Positions 30,900 to 41,468 of a stretch of 64,000 nucleotides of DNA are shown here, piece by piece. Each line of letters opens with the position of its first letter. Position 1 is the first letter of the stretch. The position numbers and the translations under genes were made by a program. The stretch covers positions 32,476,043 to 32,540,042 of the forward strand of contig OX463849.1 in assembly GCA_949825065.1 (NCBI GenBank). Direction: 5' to 3'. A model generated the notes under the pieces. That model was given only the letters and a program-made list of their open reading frames with translations, had not been told where the DNA came from and ran no database searches. This DNA comes from Odontocerum albicorne. Its lineage: Eukaryota; Arthropoda; Insecta; Trichoptera; Odontoceridae.

Positions 30900-31675
30900 A
30901 AGTCATCATCATCATTGTCAACCAGGGTCGATCCACTGCTGGATGAAGGTCTCCCTAAGTTGGCTCAAAATAGTTCGGGTTTTTGCTCGTTGATGCCATG
31001 TGATGCTGCCATGCTTCCTGATTTCATCTATCCAGCGTACTTTCGGTCTTCTTTTGGGTATCTTTATGCCTCTTGGGTAACATTGGATTATTTCAGATGT
31101 CCATCGGGAGTCTGACATTCTGGCTACGTGTCCTGTCCATTGCCACTTAATTCTTTTGCACACCTTTATAACATCTTCTACCTTTGTAGTATTGCGAATC
31201 CAGGTGTTTCGTTTACGGTCTCTTTTAGTATATCCCAACATGCATCTCTCCATGCCCCTTTGTGAGGTCTGGAGCTTTTGGGTGTTCTTTACTGTGAGCG
31301 TCCATGTCTCGCAGCCATACGTAAGTACTGGGAGAATACACTGGCTGTAGACCCTTCGCTTCAAGGATATTGGGAGATTACTTTTCAAGATGTTGTTCAA
31401 ACGTCCAAATGAGATCCACGCTAGTTTTGTTCTTCGTGCTACGAGTATTTCCTCCGATATGCCACCTACAAAGGAAACAAGCTGGCCCAGATACACATAG
31501 GTTATTCCTGGACAAGTTCTAGCGGCTTTCCATCTACGTTTATTGGTTTTGGGATAGCAAAGCTGTTCATATAATATATTTGGTTTTTGATATATTCATT
31601 TTTAAACCAACTTCCTTGCTGACCTCTGCCAATTCTTGCAGTTGGTGCTGAAGATCATTCGGGTTTTGTGAGAAT
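30900..31675 (-). pseudogene. RTE-type LINE, reverse transcriptase C-terminus
   Basis: An open frame of 192 codons (31496-30918) covers the region after the polymerase palm. It includes RTKLAWISFGRLNNILK, VLTYGCETWTL, MERCMLGYTKRDRKRN, IKWQWTGHVARMSDSRW, RRPKVRWIDEI and LRETFIQQWIDPG, all hallmarks of RTE/BovB-clade elements. Frameshifted sequence upstream (31500-31670) adds LQELAEVSKEVGLKMNISKTK. The 3' end is a CATCAT run at 30903-30916, the usual simple-repeat tail. The endonuclease and most of the polymerase are absent. A 26-bp unit is repeated at 31660-31725 just upstream. Confidence 0.88.
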
Positions 31676-32509
31676 ATAACGATCTTTCGGGTTTTGTGAG
31701 AATATAACGAGTTTTGTGAGAATATAATATCTATTAAAATACTGGCAACTAATTGGCCTGTTTTGTCTCTGCTTTATATCATAAGTACATTTACAACGCA
31801 TTGAATCTTTTGCCTTATTTCGTTAGGTCGGATATTAAGTTCGTCTTCGCTACTGCTCTTTTTACACTAAGATGTGTCGCTGCCTGAAGAGTACTTTTGG
31901 CTAGTTCCTTATTCATTACTAAGTAACATCGCGTTTTTATTATAAATAAATAAGTGTTCAATCTTCCGGTGTAGATTATATTGCGCTGGGTTGGAACTAT
32001 TTTTTCCCCATAACACATTGGGTGGTGGTGGGATCTAACTTTACTTTATTATTACACATGACAAGAAATATACACAATTTGAGAAAAACAACAGATAACT
32101 TGATTTGGAGATACAATTTTAAAGGATCTGGGTTTGTTGCCTTTCATTTGTCGTATCCCCAGTAAACTAGGCTTTTGCCTGTATCTCACTGAGGATATTT
32201 AGCATGAGAAAAATAAATCGATACTTCTTTCCGATTTTTGATTACACAAAAACAAAACCCCGTTGCACGCTCTCATCAACCTGACAAACAGTGACACTCA
32301 ACTACAACTGGAAACATCTTGCGAAATTCAACTCCTCACACATCATCACTCCAGAAAGAACAAAAATATTCATCCCACACTATACCGCACACAATCATAA
32401 GAATAAAAATTAAAATAAAAAAAAAAATACACAGAAACACAAATACAAAAACAACCAAAATTAAAACAACAAGAAGAAACCCACACTCACGAGCTTACAT
32501 AAATCCCTT
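31676..32509. other. No recognised feature
   Basis: After a small direct repeat (TTTTGTGAGAATATAACGA, three partial copies to 31726) the interval is AT-rich. 32330-32500 is strongly A-biased with CACA-rich strings. Confidence 0.4.
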
Positions 32510-32905
32510 CCACTCGTCATTCATCCTGAAAGCCCAAGTACTCAAAATCCTGTCGCAATATCAACCACGCTCCGATCGACTGTCTAAATGGTTTTCCTAC
32601 CTTTACATTTATTGAAGTCGGCACGCCATTGTATGTAATGGGAGCCAAATAAGCATATTGCCTTTGGGCAAAAGAGGTTTTAACTCTAGGGATGGTGAAC
32701 ATTTCATTAGTTGCCATGCGTGTCATGTGTGTCTGCTGAGTCTGCATCTTCCCTTCCTCTCGATGGTAGTGCCAGAGAATGGATTTGAGATGTAAATTGG
32801 CTATGTTCAGGACCTGATACTCTCTGAAAAGCTCCGCCGTGGGATACCGAGCAGGAAGTTTATTAATTATTTTCACAATCAATTTTTGAGAAACCTACAA
32901 AAAAA
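32510..32905 (-). pseudogene. Non-LTR reverse transcriptase C-terminal remnant
   Basis: The 121-codon frame (32882-32517) reads IVKIINKLPARYPTAELF, then YQVLNIANLHLKSILWHYH, RVKTSFAQRQYAYLAP and NGVPTSINVK. The order (a K-I-I-...-P-T-A-x-L-F box, an L-x-L-x-L helix, then Q-R-x-x-x-Y-x-A-P) is the usual C-terminus of CR1/L2- or jockey-like reverse transcriptases. No palm domain lies upstream, so this is a 5'-truncated copy. It is one of the better preserved fragments here, but the clade is uncertain. Confidence 0.6.
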
Positions 32906-33339
32906 TAAACTGAACATATATGTTCTTCTATATCTCTTGCTTCTTACCTTTCCATGTGACTGTAAATATTTAGTTAAAAGCCTCAAACTTCCTATATCGT
33001 TATTAACTAGAGTGTTTTTATAACGTTTCTGAACGGTTATTAATGTGTTTGAGGACAAACGAAATGATGTATGCATTCCCAAAAAAAATGTTCTCGGAAT
33101 AGACACAATAAACACGACAATACCGCCCCGACACATCAACTGGCATCTGAATGTCGAAACTTTAACTCACAAAAATTTTCGCTCGCGACTCTTAATTATT
33201 TATTAAAACGCTACGAGTACATCAGGATGGGGATAAAACGAAATAATTTCAATTTTATAATTGAATTATTACTCTTTTTATTTACAGTGGAAATAACGCA
33301 ACACGTGTTATTACAAATTAGAACTATTCTGTAGTAGTT
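32906..33339. other. No recognised feature
   Basis: AT-rich. Frames at 33071-33334 (+) and 32879-33139 (-) lack motifs. Confidence 0.4.
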
Positions 33340-33500
33340 GTGTACAGTACAACCTAGTGGGTTTATTGTCATACACGTTTAACGATCTCTCCAAAATAAC
33401 CAGAAAGATGTTCAGGAGGCCTTGAGTAAAAACCACACTGGAATCCCTTTTTTTACATCGGGTTTCCAACGGGAATCAAACTAGGCCAGTGAGGGTGTCT
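33340..33500 (-). repeat. SINE-A copy, head truncated
   Basis: GTACAGTACAACCTAGTGGG, CGATCTCTCCAAAATAACCA, GAGTAAAAACCACACTGGAA and TCCAACGGGAATCAAACTAG. The remaining head is cut near the A-box. Confidence 0.65.
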
Positions 33501-33999
33501 ATCTAAATTAGTTTGCCGACAAAATGCTATTTGGACGACATCTGCTTTTAGATTTCACATTTTTTCACTTCGGACTTACTTCTGAGCATTTCGTACAGAT
33601 CTGATTAATCATAATTACATTTCAATATAATTGAAAATAATATGACGTGTCGATGTCCAACGTTCAAATTTTGTCCATTCAATTATATGAGCGATTACGA
33701 TGCTGGCAACGTTTCACCCAGAACAGTCCAATATTTTCCTATCGGACATGGAGCAGTCTTCTGACAGTCATTCCACGACATGGTAGATTTATCGTTCCTG
33801 CCTGCCTAGGCCATGCTGCTGATATTCTAATTCTGCTAACGGGAACAATCATTATTTAGAGATGTCAAACTGGCCCGTTCGTCGTATTGGTCCTGAATAA
33901 TGTATAGGATTTGTATACAATTGAAAATAATCGAAACATACCCACGAAACTACTGTTCTTAGAACTTTTTCCCAACCTGATAGAATAAACAAAAAACTG
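33501..33999. other. No recognised feature
   Basis: No motif on either strand. Confidence 0.4.
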
Positions 34000-34320
34000 A
34001 CCTCCGTGACCTAGTTTGTAAGACGCTGGTCTTCCATCCGGGGGTTTCGGGTTCGATTCAGGATGGTACTTGTGTAATTCCCGTCTGTTGAAAGAGTTCG
34101 TCTGTCAACAATACTCGCACGAGTTAGACGTGTGTGAGTGTTGTTGCCAGACGAACTTCAACACGTACGGTGGTGTGAGTTAATTGCCTACTCTAGTTGT
34201 TCTTACTCGAATACTCGATTACTGGAGCCGGATCCAGTTTTGTCTTAAATCTGGTATGTTGAGGTGTACCATACGAATGAATCAATTATCCAAAAAATAT
34301 AAGTTATTAATTTTTTCTTT
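34000..34320 (+). repeat. SINE-B, near full-length
   Basis: The best SINE-B copy. Head GACCTCCGTGACCTAGTTTG with B-box TTTCGGGTTCGATTCAGG, then GTCAACAATACTCGCACGAG, TTCAACACGTACGGTGG, CTACTCTAGTTGTTCTTACT, ATTACTGGAGCCGGATC and CGAATGAATCAATTATCC. Confidence 0.82.
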
Positions 34321-34334
34321 GTTTTTCTCATTTA

Positions 34335-34430
34335 CAGGTTCGCCTTTAAAACCATTCTGGTTTGTGCGAAGAAATTGCTTTATAGCAATAAACCCACCAG
34401 GTTGTTCCTTATACAACGAAAATTTTCCTT
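34335..34430 (+). repeat. SINE-A tail fragment
   Basis: TTGTGCGAAGAAATTGCTTT, CAATAAACCCACCAGGTTGT and ATACAACGAAAATT lie directly after the SINE-B. Confidence 0.6.
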
Positions 34431-35250
34431 GTCTATCTATAGCTAATGCAATAGATTATTTTAAGGCAGTTGGGGTATTAACCCATGGTCCCGAGTCCTG
34501 TTGGAAACCTTAAGGATGGCTCATCCTGATATCTTATTTGCGAATATCTACCTCTTACAGACTACAAGAAAAAGAAAAGATTCGTAGTCGTATTGCCCTT
34601 GCTCCGCGATTGTGAGATCAGCTTTATTTCAAAACAGATCATTAATGCTCATCAAGTTATAAAATAAACAGTTTTTATGTTTCCTGTCAAGTTGGCGAAA
34701 TGCGCTATAGGCCTTTGCAAAATTACAGGCTTCAATATTGACTTTCTGTGCAGAAAGAACAAACTCCACCGATGCGCTTGTCTCCGGAAGACAAATAGAC
34801 TATAAATATAATTGGCTTCCATTGTACCGACCTTCTCCCATCACGAGTCCTGGATGTGAACTCACGAGTTTCATGTTTCCAATATTCAGATGCTCGTCGT
34901 TAATTATTTTTTCGCCCTTCAGTGCTGTGGCGTAGGTCACCGAAAATGGACTCTTGGATAATAAATAATTCATTTGGTGTGATACCGAAAACAGTGTAAA
35001 AATATTTTTAATAGGTTATTAATCATGCTAAATCAGTGCTTCTAAATTGGTTTTAGAGATATGGATGGTATATGCAGCTTTAGAAAGCATTTGAAGACAC
35101 CCCGTTTTGGGAGGTCTTGTCAACATTTATGATGGTATATGAACACTACACCTGAAGCCGAGTGTGTTACTATCACATATCGGAAGATCTACAAAGGTTT
35201 CTTCCTAGTTTGTTTCAATGAAATAAAATTCCATTGCGACTTAGTTGCTA
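34431..35250. other. No recognised feature
   Basis: AT-rich. The frame at 34738-34935 has no family motif. Confidence 0.4.
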
Positions 35251-35345
35251 GATTAATCTGCCAATGATAGCGGGTTCGAATCCCGAGCTGGAGCGCTCTT
35301 TAGAAGAGTACTCTCTAAACGACGCTATATAAATATTCCCCTTTT
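35251..35345 (+). repeat. SINE-C 3' portion
   Basis: TAGCGGGTTCGAATCCCGAG (B-box), then ACGACGCTATATAAATATTC and TTATTATTAT tail. Plus orientation. Confidence 0.7.
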
Positions 35346-35394
35346 TTATTATTATAAACAAAGAAGAGAAGATAATCCACAATCACACATTCTA

Positions 35395-35630
35395 AGATAC
35401 GTCAGCACTCCTTTTAGTGGTTCCCTTGGTAATTTTTCTGCGGTTTTCTTATCAAATGCATTATTCTGAACATATGCAAATGCGGGGAAGTACCTAATCT
35501 AATGGCTAATATTTATTTTGTAATTTTTTAACCTGTCAATAATAGTGGGTTCGAAGTTAGAGTACTCTTGAGGAGAGTTTTGTCTCTAAACGGCGCTATA
35601 TAAATTGTCATTTTATTATTATTATATTTT
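35395..35630 (+). repeat. SINE-C, near full-length
   Basis: Head TTTTTCTGCGGTTTTCTTAT, ACATATGCAAATGCGGGGAA, B-box-like AGTGGGTTCGAAGTTAGAG, CGGCGCTATATAAATTGTCA and a TTATTATTATTATA tail. Confidence 0.78.
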
Positions 35631-36084
35631 TTGATTGTTATTTTCATAATAAAATCGATATTTAACTAACTTGACCTAAATTTTGAAGTGACATCCTCGT
35701 AATGATTTTTTTTCCAATAAAATACTTGAAAAGGTATGATGCATAATAAAGAGGTCCACTATTACCCCATGAAAAGTCACCATGACTTCTGGTTTCTAAA
35801 AATTAAAAACATAAGTTTCAAACTTTTAACGATAAGTCAAAAACATTTATAGTAGCTGAAAGCATCCGAACTTTTCGTTGTCCAAGTGTTATTTGTTAAG
35901 GATAGATTTTAGTATTGTTGAAGCGAAAAAAAAATATATGCAAGCTGTCGGGTGGAATGTAATTAGGTAAAAATTAGTATTAAATAAAGAAATGTATTAA
36001 AACCACAATTATTTTGTTTTTCGTGTATAATAATCTACGTCTGTATCTTACTATCTGATGCCATGCAGGTTAAAGATGCATTGC
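35631..36084. other. No recognised feature
   Basis: AT-rich; nothing identified. Confidence 0.4.
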
Positions 36085-36262
36085 ATTATCTTTGTTGACG
36101 CTGATTCGATATTTATAAATGGTGTACCACAAGGGTCGGTATTAGGGCCGCTGCCTTTTATTCTTCATACTAATTATATCAGTTATCTCTCTTGGACGGA
36201 GGATTTTTAGCCTCGAGTTTACGTGGACGATACTTTAAATTCTGTAATCCAAGAAATGAAGG
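36085..36262 (+). pseudogene. Non-LTR reverse transcriptase palm remnant
   Basis: One reading frame gives FINGVPQGSVLGPLPFILHT, then NYISYLSWTEDF, a TAG stop, and PRVYVDDTLN. GVPQGSVLGPL is the signature before the palm of CR1/jockey-like reverse transcriptases, and Y-V-D-D is the catalytic Asp pair. Spacing between the two is as in the family, so this is a genuine RT core fragment despite the single stop and its 59-codon length. Nothing of the flanking domains is retained. Confidence 0.75.
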
Positions 36263-36519
36263 TGTTCTGAGACAACTAAACTAAGGCTCGTATACCCAAT
36301 CAATATCAATTCACTATGTACATTTTTACCTTATTTCGTCTTAATGCGAATGATGGCGCTACTTTTTCTTTATCAAATCATCGATGTCAGAGTCAATGTG
36401 TGAAAGTTTAATCGTTAGATCTATATTCATGGATCTGTAAAAATATATTCATTCGAGCTTTTCAAAGCGTAAAACATTTTCTAGTATAATTTTAATAATT
36501 TCTGAAAGAATTTGCGGAC
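36263..36519. other. No recognised feature
   Basis: Short AT-rich interval. Confidence 0.4.
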
Positions 36520-36592
36520 CCCCTGGGATCATCCCTCTCTTGGACTCCCGGATGTATGTCATCCTTTGTTTGGGAACCGCTGGTCTAGTATA
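36520..36592. repeat. hAT-type element end
   Basis: GACCCCCTGGGATCATCCCT continues to TTTGTTTGGGAACCGCTGGT, closely resembling hAT termini. The other end was not located. Confidence 0.45.
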
Positions 36593-37099
36593 TAAATAAT
36601 GTTCATTGTTGAGCGTCTTGAACACGTCTCACTGTACAAAAGAATCCTGTTTCGTGAATTTGGTCAAATCTTGCATGCATTTTCTGAATGCATGTTTTCT
36701 GACAGAATTTCACGAGCAGACAATGCACATAACATGCGATTCATACTGACCTCAAAATGTCATTAAATCATCATGGTGTCGAATTTGCATCCTTTAATGT
36801 GGCGTCGGCATCGGTGACAGAACATTGTCAATTTATTATTCTCTCAATGACCATTATGTCTCGCCAGTGGTATGTAGCCAAGTTTTCCATCATGCTTCTG
36901 AATGATTTATCTTTGGAATTTTTTTCTGAAATCGATCTTATCCGCAAACTGTTTCTGAAGAAGCGATGACGAGATACCGTGCATATCGATCAGGGTTTGA
37001 GGATAAGTTGACGAACTTAAGGGTTCTTAGTATCAGCTTAGCTGTCAAGTGAGAATGAGTCACTTATAACATTTATCAGTTATTCATTCACTGAAATTG
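36593..37099. other. No recognised feature
   Basis: The 70-codon frame at 36757-36969 has no motif. Confidence 0.4.
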
Positions 37100-37235
37100 A
37101 CGACTTCCGTGGCCTAGTTCGGTAAACCGCTTGACTTCAACATCGGAGGTATCGGGTTCGATTCTCGATAATACCCGAAAAAATGTTCCCAATCTGGTTC
37201 AAGAGTTTGTCTGGTGTGTTAGTGTTGTCGCTTCA
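37100..37235 (+). repeat. SINE-B, 5' half
   Basis: GACTTCCGTGGCCTAGTTCG (A-box), GGTATCGGGTTCGATTCTCG (B-box), then TCTGGTTCAAGAGTTTGTCT. The 3' half is missing. Confidence 0.75.
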
Positions 37236-37264
37236 AGTCCTTTGTCTGCCTCAAACTGTTAGAT

Positions 37265-37445
37265 ATATGGGTGCCGTGTGTCTATTGGCCGCATCCATCA
37301 CCTTCCTATCCTTGCACTCATCTTGCTTTATTAAATTTGGAATCTGTCAATAATAGTGGATTATAAAACCGAGTCAGAGTGCCGTTGTGGAGAGTTTGCT
37401 TTTTAAATTGAGCTTTATAAATTATCCTTTTATTATTATTGTTTA
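37265..37445 (+). repeat. SINE-C, 3' two thirds
   Basis: TCTATTGGCCGCATCCATCA, CACCTTCCTATCCTTGCAC, GTCAATAATAGTGGATTATA, GAGCTTTATAAATTATCC and a TTATTATTATTG tail. Joined almost directly to the preceding SINE-B. Confidence 0.72.
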
Positions 37446-37974
37446 TTGACGAGGAATCGACTAAGGAGAAGAAAACGACTTATAAAGTTGTATGATAGTT
37501 TCCTGTCAATATTCCGAAACCACAATTTCTATTGTGTCGTTAAGGATGTATTCTTGTATTTTTGTAGAAATGATTCCACGAAAATCGTCGAAAGCGATGC
37601 ATACAATATAAATGTCTCCATCCGCCTCGGTCCCCGACTCCAAGGAAATGTCAGCGCGGCGCGGCGCAGGAATGGGGACGTTTCACTTATCTATTGCGAC
37701 CCCTGGGGTGGGAGCAATCTTTCATAAATGCTCACTGCTATTCTTGTCGGGAAAAAAGTCTACGTGATCGTCAACCATCGGTGATAACATCTATATGTTT
37801 TCTTTGATAAATAAAGTATATCGTAAATATATATTTTATTACAACTAGATTTCTTCTTGCATTTGCTGAAGTTGTTGAAGTGTCGAGTGGAACACATATG
37901 AGACGTTCATAAAACATTTGAGTATATTTGCCGACATGAGCATTTCAAGGAACGAAAGCTTTCTGTTCATAATA
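37446..37974. other. No recognised feature; GC patch
   Basis: 37615-37720 is GC-rich (CATCCGCCTCGGTCCCCGAC; CGCGGCGCGGCGCAGG) inside a 93-codon plus-strand frame (37446-37727). I cannot assign it. Confidence 0.3.
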
Positions 37975-38470
37975 TAATTTTGATCTCAATATTAAGATAT
38001 GCAAGTGAATTTTGGACTTGACAAAAATGAGATGAAAATAATAAAAATACGGTAAAAATGAGAACGTTGTGTAGAATGTGTGAAAAAAACAATGTACGAG
38101 TATAACAGAATAAGGAATTAAGAAACGAGGATAAAATATGGATTGAAAGAAGATGCCGTGCTTAAGATGAAAAAGGAACATTGAGATGGTTTGACGACAC
38201 AGAAAAAGCTTATGAAAGAATTGCAAAAATAATTTGTACGAAAGTAAGAAGGTACAAAAATACGAGAAAAATGTGTCACAACCATATGAATCGAATTTCA
38301 AAGGATGAAAGATTTGATAACCTTTATATAATACAATAATAGGAAAGTATGCATGACGACGTATATGGATGTGGCTGAAGCGAAATATATGTACCAGGTT
38401 ATAATGCAGTAGAGGGTTGTTTCTCCTGCCTACCCCAATAGGGATATAGTCGGATGTTGCTGATGATGAA
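37975..38470 (+). pseudogene. LINE-R variant, 3' end
   Basis: TTGAGATGGTTTGACGACAC (WFGHV equivalent), GTCACAACCATATGAATCGA, ATGGATGTGGCTGAAGCGAA, CTCCTGCCTACCCCAATAGG. It is a diverged subfamily, the same one that FB2 is inserted into. Confidence 0.65.
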
Positions 38471-39000
38471 ATATTTGATAGCATGTGCTTCATGGACAGT
38501 GGTGAAAAAAAAAACGACAGTAAGTTTGATATTTTCGAAACATAGAATTTTTCGGAGCTGCGCACGTGAACGAAGTTTGTCATACGATAATTCTGTGTAC
38601 GAATTTGTCAAATAATCCTTTGTGTCCAAATGTATTGAGATTGAAGTCTCGCCAAACCAAAACGCCGCTTGATCAGCAAGCCTAACAAAATATCGACAAG
38701 TTGAAAGGCAAAGATTTATATCGAAATTCAAAGTCTCCAGGAACACATCGATGAACTAAATGGACAAGTGAAGACAACCTAGCAAGGATCGGTAGAGGCG
38801 AATTCTGTAGGAGCCAAGAATATTGATCGAATTGTAGCGTCCAAGCTGAAAATTATTTCAGTTTGAAATTTCTTTTATTGAATACCATATCGACAACAGT
38901 TCTTGTTATTAAAAAGAACAGCGTCCTAGTCTGTTCTTCGATATGTTTTCTATGTGCATTAGTATTGCTTGCAAGTATGAAAAAGAACTAAGAGTAACAC
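38471..39000. other. No recognised feature
   Basis: Mixed AT-rich sequence leading into a minisatellite. Confidence 0.4.
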
Positions 39001-39136
39001 GCCTACTCGTGGTTCTTAACCTGCGCTTTTTCGTGGTTCTTAACGTGCCTACTAGTAGTTCTTAACGTGCCTACTCGTGGTTCTTAACCTGCGCTTCTTC
39101 GTGGTTCTTAACGTGCCTACTCGTGGTTTTTAACTC
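39001..39136. repeat. Minisatellite with alternating 22/24-bp units
   Basis: Six units contain CGTGGTTCTTAAC. Most begin GCCTACTCGTGG (22 bp), and two begin GCGCTTNTTCGTGG (24 bp). The order is 22-24-22-22-24-22, implying duplication of a 22+24 dimer. Confidence 0.85.
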
Positions 39137-39964
39137 GAGGTTTCGCTCGATAAGGGGAACCAATTTGAATGTTATTTCCCATACATGCTCTTTAACATGC
39201 CCGCATCAATAATGCGTGTACACTGAATAGTACCATATAAATGAACGGTTGAAAATGTTCCCATTGCGAGGATCTATCCTGTTTTTTCAGGTTAATTACT
39301 ACAACTTATAAATATGATATTACAAATATACGTGCACATCGTGAATTAAATTTATAGCAGTTAATTTTGATCTGACTTCAATTATTGGGATCCAATTTAT
39401 GTATATCCTTTTCCGTTTTATAATTAACTCAAACGGTACTCGCATTCTCTCCGTTTATCACCAACCCGTTTCTTAACGAAGGTATCTTTCTTGTACCTCT
39501 CTATTATCAATTTCCTTACCAATTAATTCACCATTAATTTTCCATTCTGGTGAACTGCACTCTTAATGGTAGGGTCAGGCTCGGTGGTAATGACTACTAA
39601 AAGTAACTTAAGGATCGATTTAACAGTTAACGCCCATTGAGACTTACCGAAGTCACGCAATGTGAGAACTCAATTAATTTTATTATGTAAAAATATATAA
39701 TTGTTGAAAATTTTATTCAGTACTACAATCTTTCTGTTAACTTGAATAAAGTGTTAACTTTCTATTTAACCCATTAAGAGTCACCTGCGAATTTATACTT
39801 GTGGCCTTGCATGAAGGGGTTTTTATTTATTTTTAAATGTAATCAAGTTTTTAAATAAGTATAAACGATTTTCATAATATGAGTTGCCATTTGAAAATTA
39901 CCTTTTTTAATAACTTTCAATTAAAAAATCTTTTCTGGCACTGGCCGCAAGAATCACGAAGAAT
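39137..39964. other. No recognised feature
   Basis: AT-rich, ends at the SINE-A tail. Confidence 0.4.
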
Positions 39965-40174
39965 TCGTCTGTATTGTATTGTATTACACTTTTGTTGTAT
40001 ACAATACAACCCGAGAGGCTAATTGCCATGTGACAACCTCTTCCAACCAACCAGGCATTAAGTGAAAATCAGACTGGAAATCTTTAAAAAAAATCTGGTT
40101 TCCAGCGGGATTTGAATCCACAACCTCCGGGCTGAGAGACGCCCGTCTCACCAACCAGGCCACGGAAGTTGTCA
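39965..40174 (-). repeat. SINE-A, full-length
   Basis: The tail TTGTATTGTATTACACTTTT and TTGTATACAATACAACC come first, then CAACCTCTTCCAACCAACCA, CAGCGGGATTTGAATCCACA (B-box complement) and CAACCAGGCCACGGAAGTTG (A-box complement). It lies within 3 bp of the mariner's TA. Confidence 0.85.
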
Positions 40175-40178
40175 TGTA

Positions 40179-41466
40179 TTAGGCGTACAAATAAGTTTCC
40201 GCCGTTTTTTATCAAAAATTGGGCATTTATTGTGAAAGAACGGAACCTCATGTTTTATTCGAAGTATTGCCCATCGCTTGCCACTACCTTTTCCCATCTT
40301 TCTGGCAGCATACGGATACAGCGTCGGAAGAATGCTTCATCTTTTGAGGCTATCCACGAATCGACCCAATTTTTGGTATCTTCATATGATGTGAAGTGCT
40401 GCTCAGACAGGTCATGCGTCATCGATCGAAACAAGTGAAAATCAGAAGGAGCAATGTCTGGTGAATACAGCGGGTGGGGTAAAACTTCCCAATTGATTGT
40501 TTCCAAAAAGGTTTTGACCGGCGCCGCAACATGTGGACGAGCATTATCATGCAGGAGAATAATTTTGTCGTGTCTGGAGTAGCAGTGGGCGCGCTTTTCC
40601 TCGAGTGCTCGACTCAATCTCATCAATTGTGCTCGGTAGACAGCCCCAGCAATGGTTTCGTTCGGTTTGAGCAACTCATAATACACGACACCAAGCTGAT
40701 CCCACCAAATACACAACAAGAGTTTTTTTCCATGAATATTTGGCTTAGCTGTAGATGTTGAAGCATGGCCAGGGGTTCCCCATGATTTCTTCCTTTTTGG
40801 ATTATCATAGTGGATCCATTTTTCATCACCAGTGACTATACGGTGCAGAAAACCCTTTCGTTTATGCCTGGCAAGCAGCATTTCACATGTGGAAAATCGG
40901 CGTTCAACGTTTCTCGGTGTCAGTTCATATGGAACCCAATTTCCTTGTTTTTGAATCATTCCCAATGATTTCAACCTATGTGAAATTGCTTGTTGAGTCA
41001 CTCCTAATGTAAGTGCAAGTTCTTCTTGCGTTTGGCACGAATCTTGATCCAATAATACTTCCAATTCCGCGTCTTCGTACACTTTCGGCCTTCCGCTACG
41101 TTCTTTGTCTTCGATGTCAAATTCACCGTTCTTAAACTTTTGAAACCACTCACGACAACTTCTCTCACTTAAGGCAGCCTCACCATATGCTTCTACAAGC
41201 AATCGATGCGCCTCAGCTGCAGATTTCTTCAAATTGAAGAAGTAAATCAAAAGTTCCCGCAAATGACGCTTATTCGGCTCAAAACTTGACATTTTCGAAC
41301 ACAAAAAAATATGTTATACTGATAAAAATTCACTAATATTTCAAGGTCATGTTGTTGACAGATGTCCAATCTTACGATAATGACATTTTACATCTGACAA
41401 TTTTAACCATAACTTACTGGTGGCGCCAACTTTTGTCAAACGGCGGTGACTTATTTGTACACCCAA
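40179..41466 (-). mobile_element. Intact mariner element, Mos1-like
   Basis: A 1288-bp element flanked by TA (40177-40178; 41467-41468). The ends are TTAGGCGTACAAATAAGT and TTGGGTGTACAAATAAGT, then both CCGCCGTTT, about 29 bp with few mismatches. One uninterrupted transposase gene fills most of it. Confidence 0.95.
40255..41292 (-). CDS. Mariner Mos1-type transposase, intact
   Basis: This 345-residue transposase has the same length as Drosophila Mos1, and its catalytic triad falls on the same numbers: Asp156 (IVTGDEKWIHYDN), Asp249 (ILLHDNARPHV) and Asp284 (YSPDIAPSDFHLF), a DD34D signature. The start is the ATG at 41292 (MSSFEPNKRHLREL); four further codons upstream have no ATG. The N-terminal DNA-binding helix-turn-helix pair covers about residues 1-110. 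WVPYEL (119-124) is a variant of the dimer-interface WVPHEL motif. The C-terminus ERWEKVVASDGQYFE fits the mauritiana subfamily. No stop or frameshift exists, so activity is possible but unproven. Confidence 0.96.
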   Translation of the reverse strand: MSSFEPNKRHLRELLIYFFNLKKSAAEAHRLLVEAYGEAALSERSCREWFQKFKNGEFDIEDKERSGRPKVYEDAELEVLLDQDSCQTQEELALTLGVTQQAISHRLKSLGMIQKQGNWVPYELTPRNVERRFSTCEMLLARHKRKGFLHRIVTGDEKWIHYDNPKRKKSWGTPGHASTSTAKPNIHGKKLLLCIWWDQLGVVYYELLKPNETIAGAVYRAQLMRLSRALEEKRAHCYSRHDKIILLHDNARPHVAAPVKTFLETINWEVLPHPLYSPDIAPSDFHLFRSMTHDLSEQHFTSYEDTKNWVDSWIASKDEAFFRRCIRMLPERWEKVVASDGQYFE

Positions 41467-41468
41467 TA

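Noticed and set aside
39001..39136. CRISPR-like array
   Set aside because: Repeats abut each other with no variable spacers.
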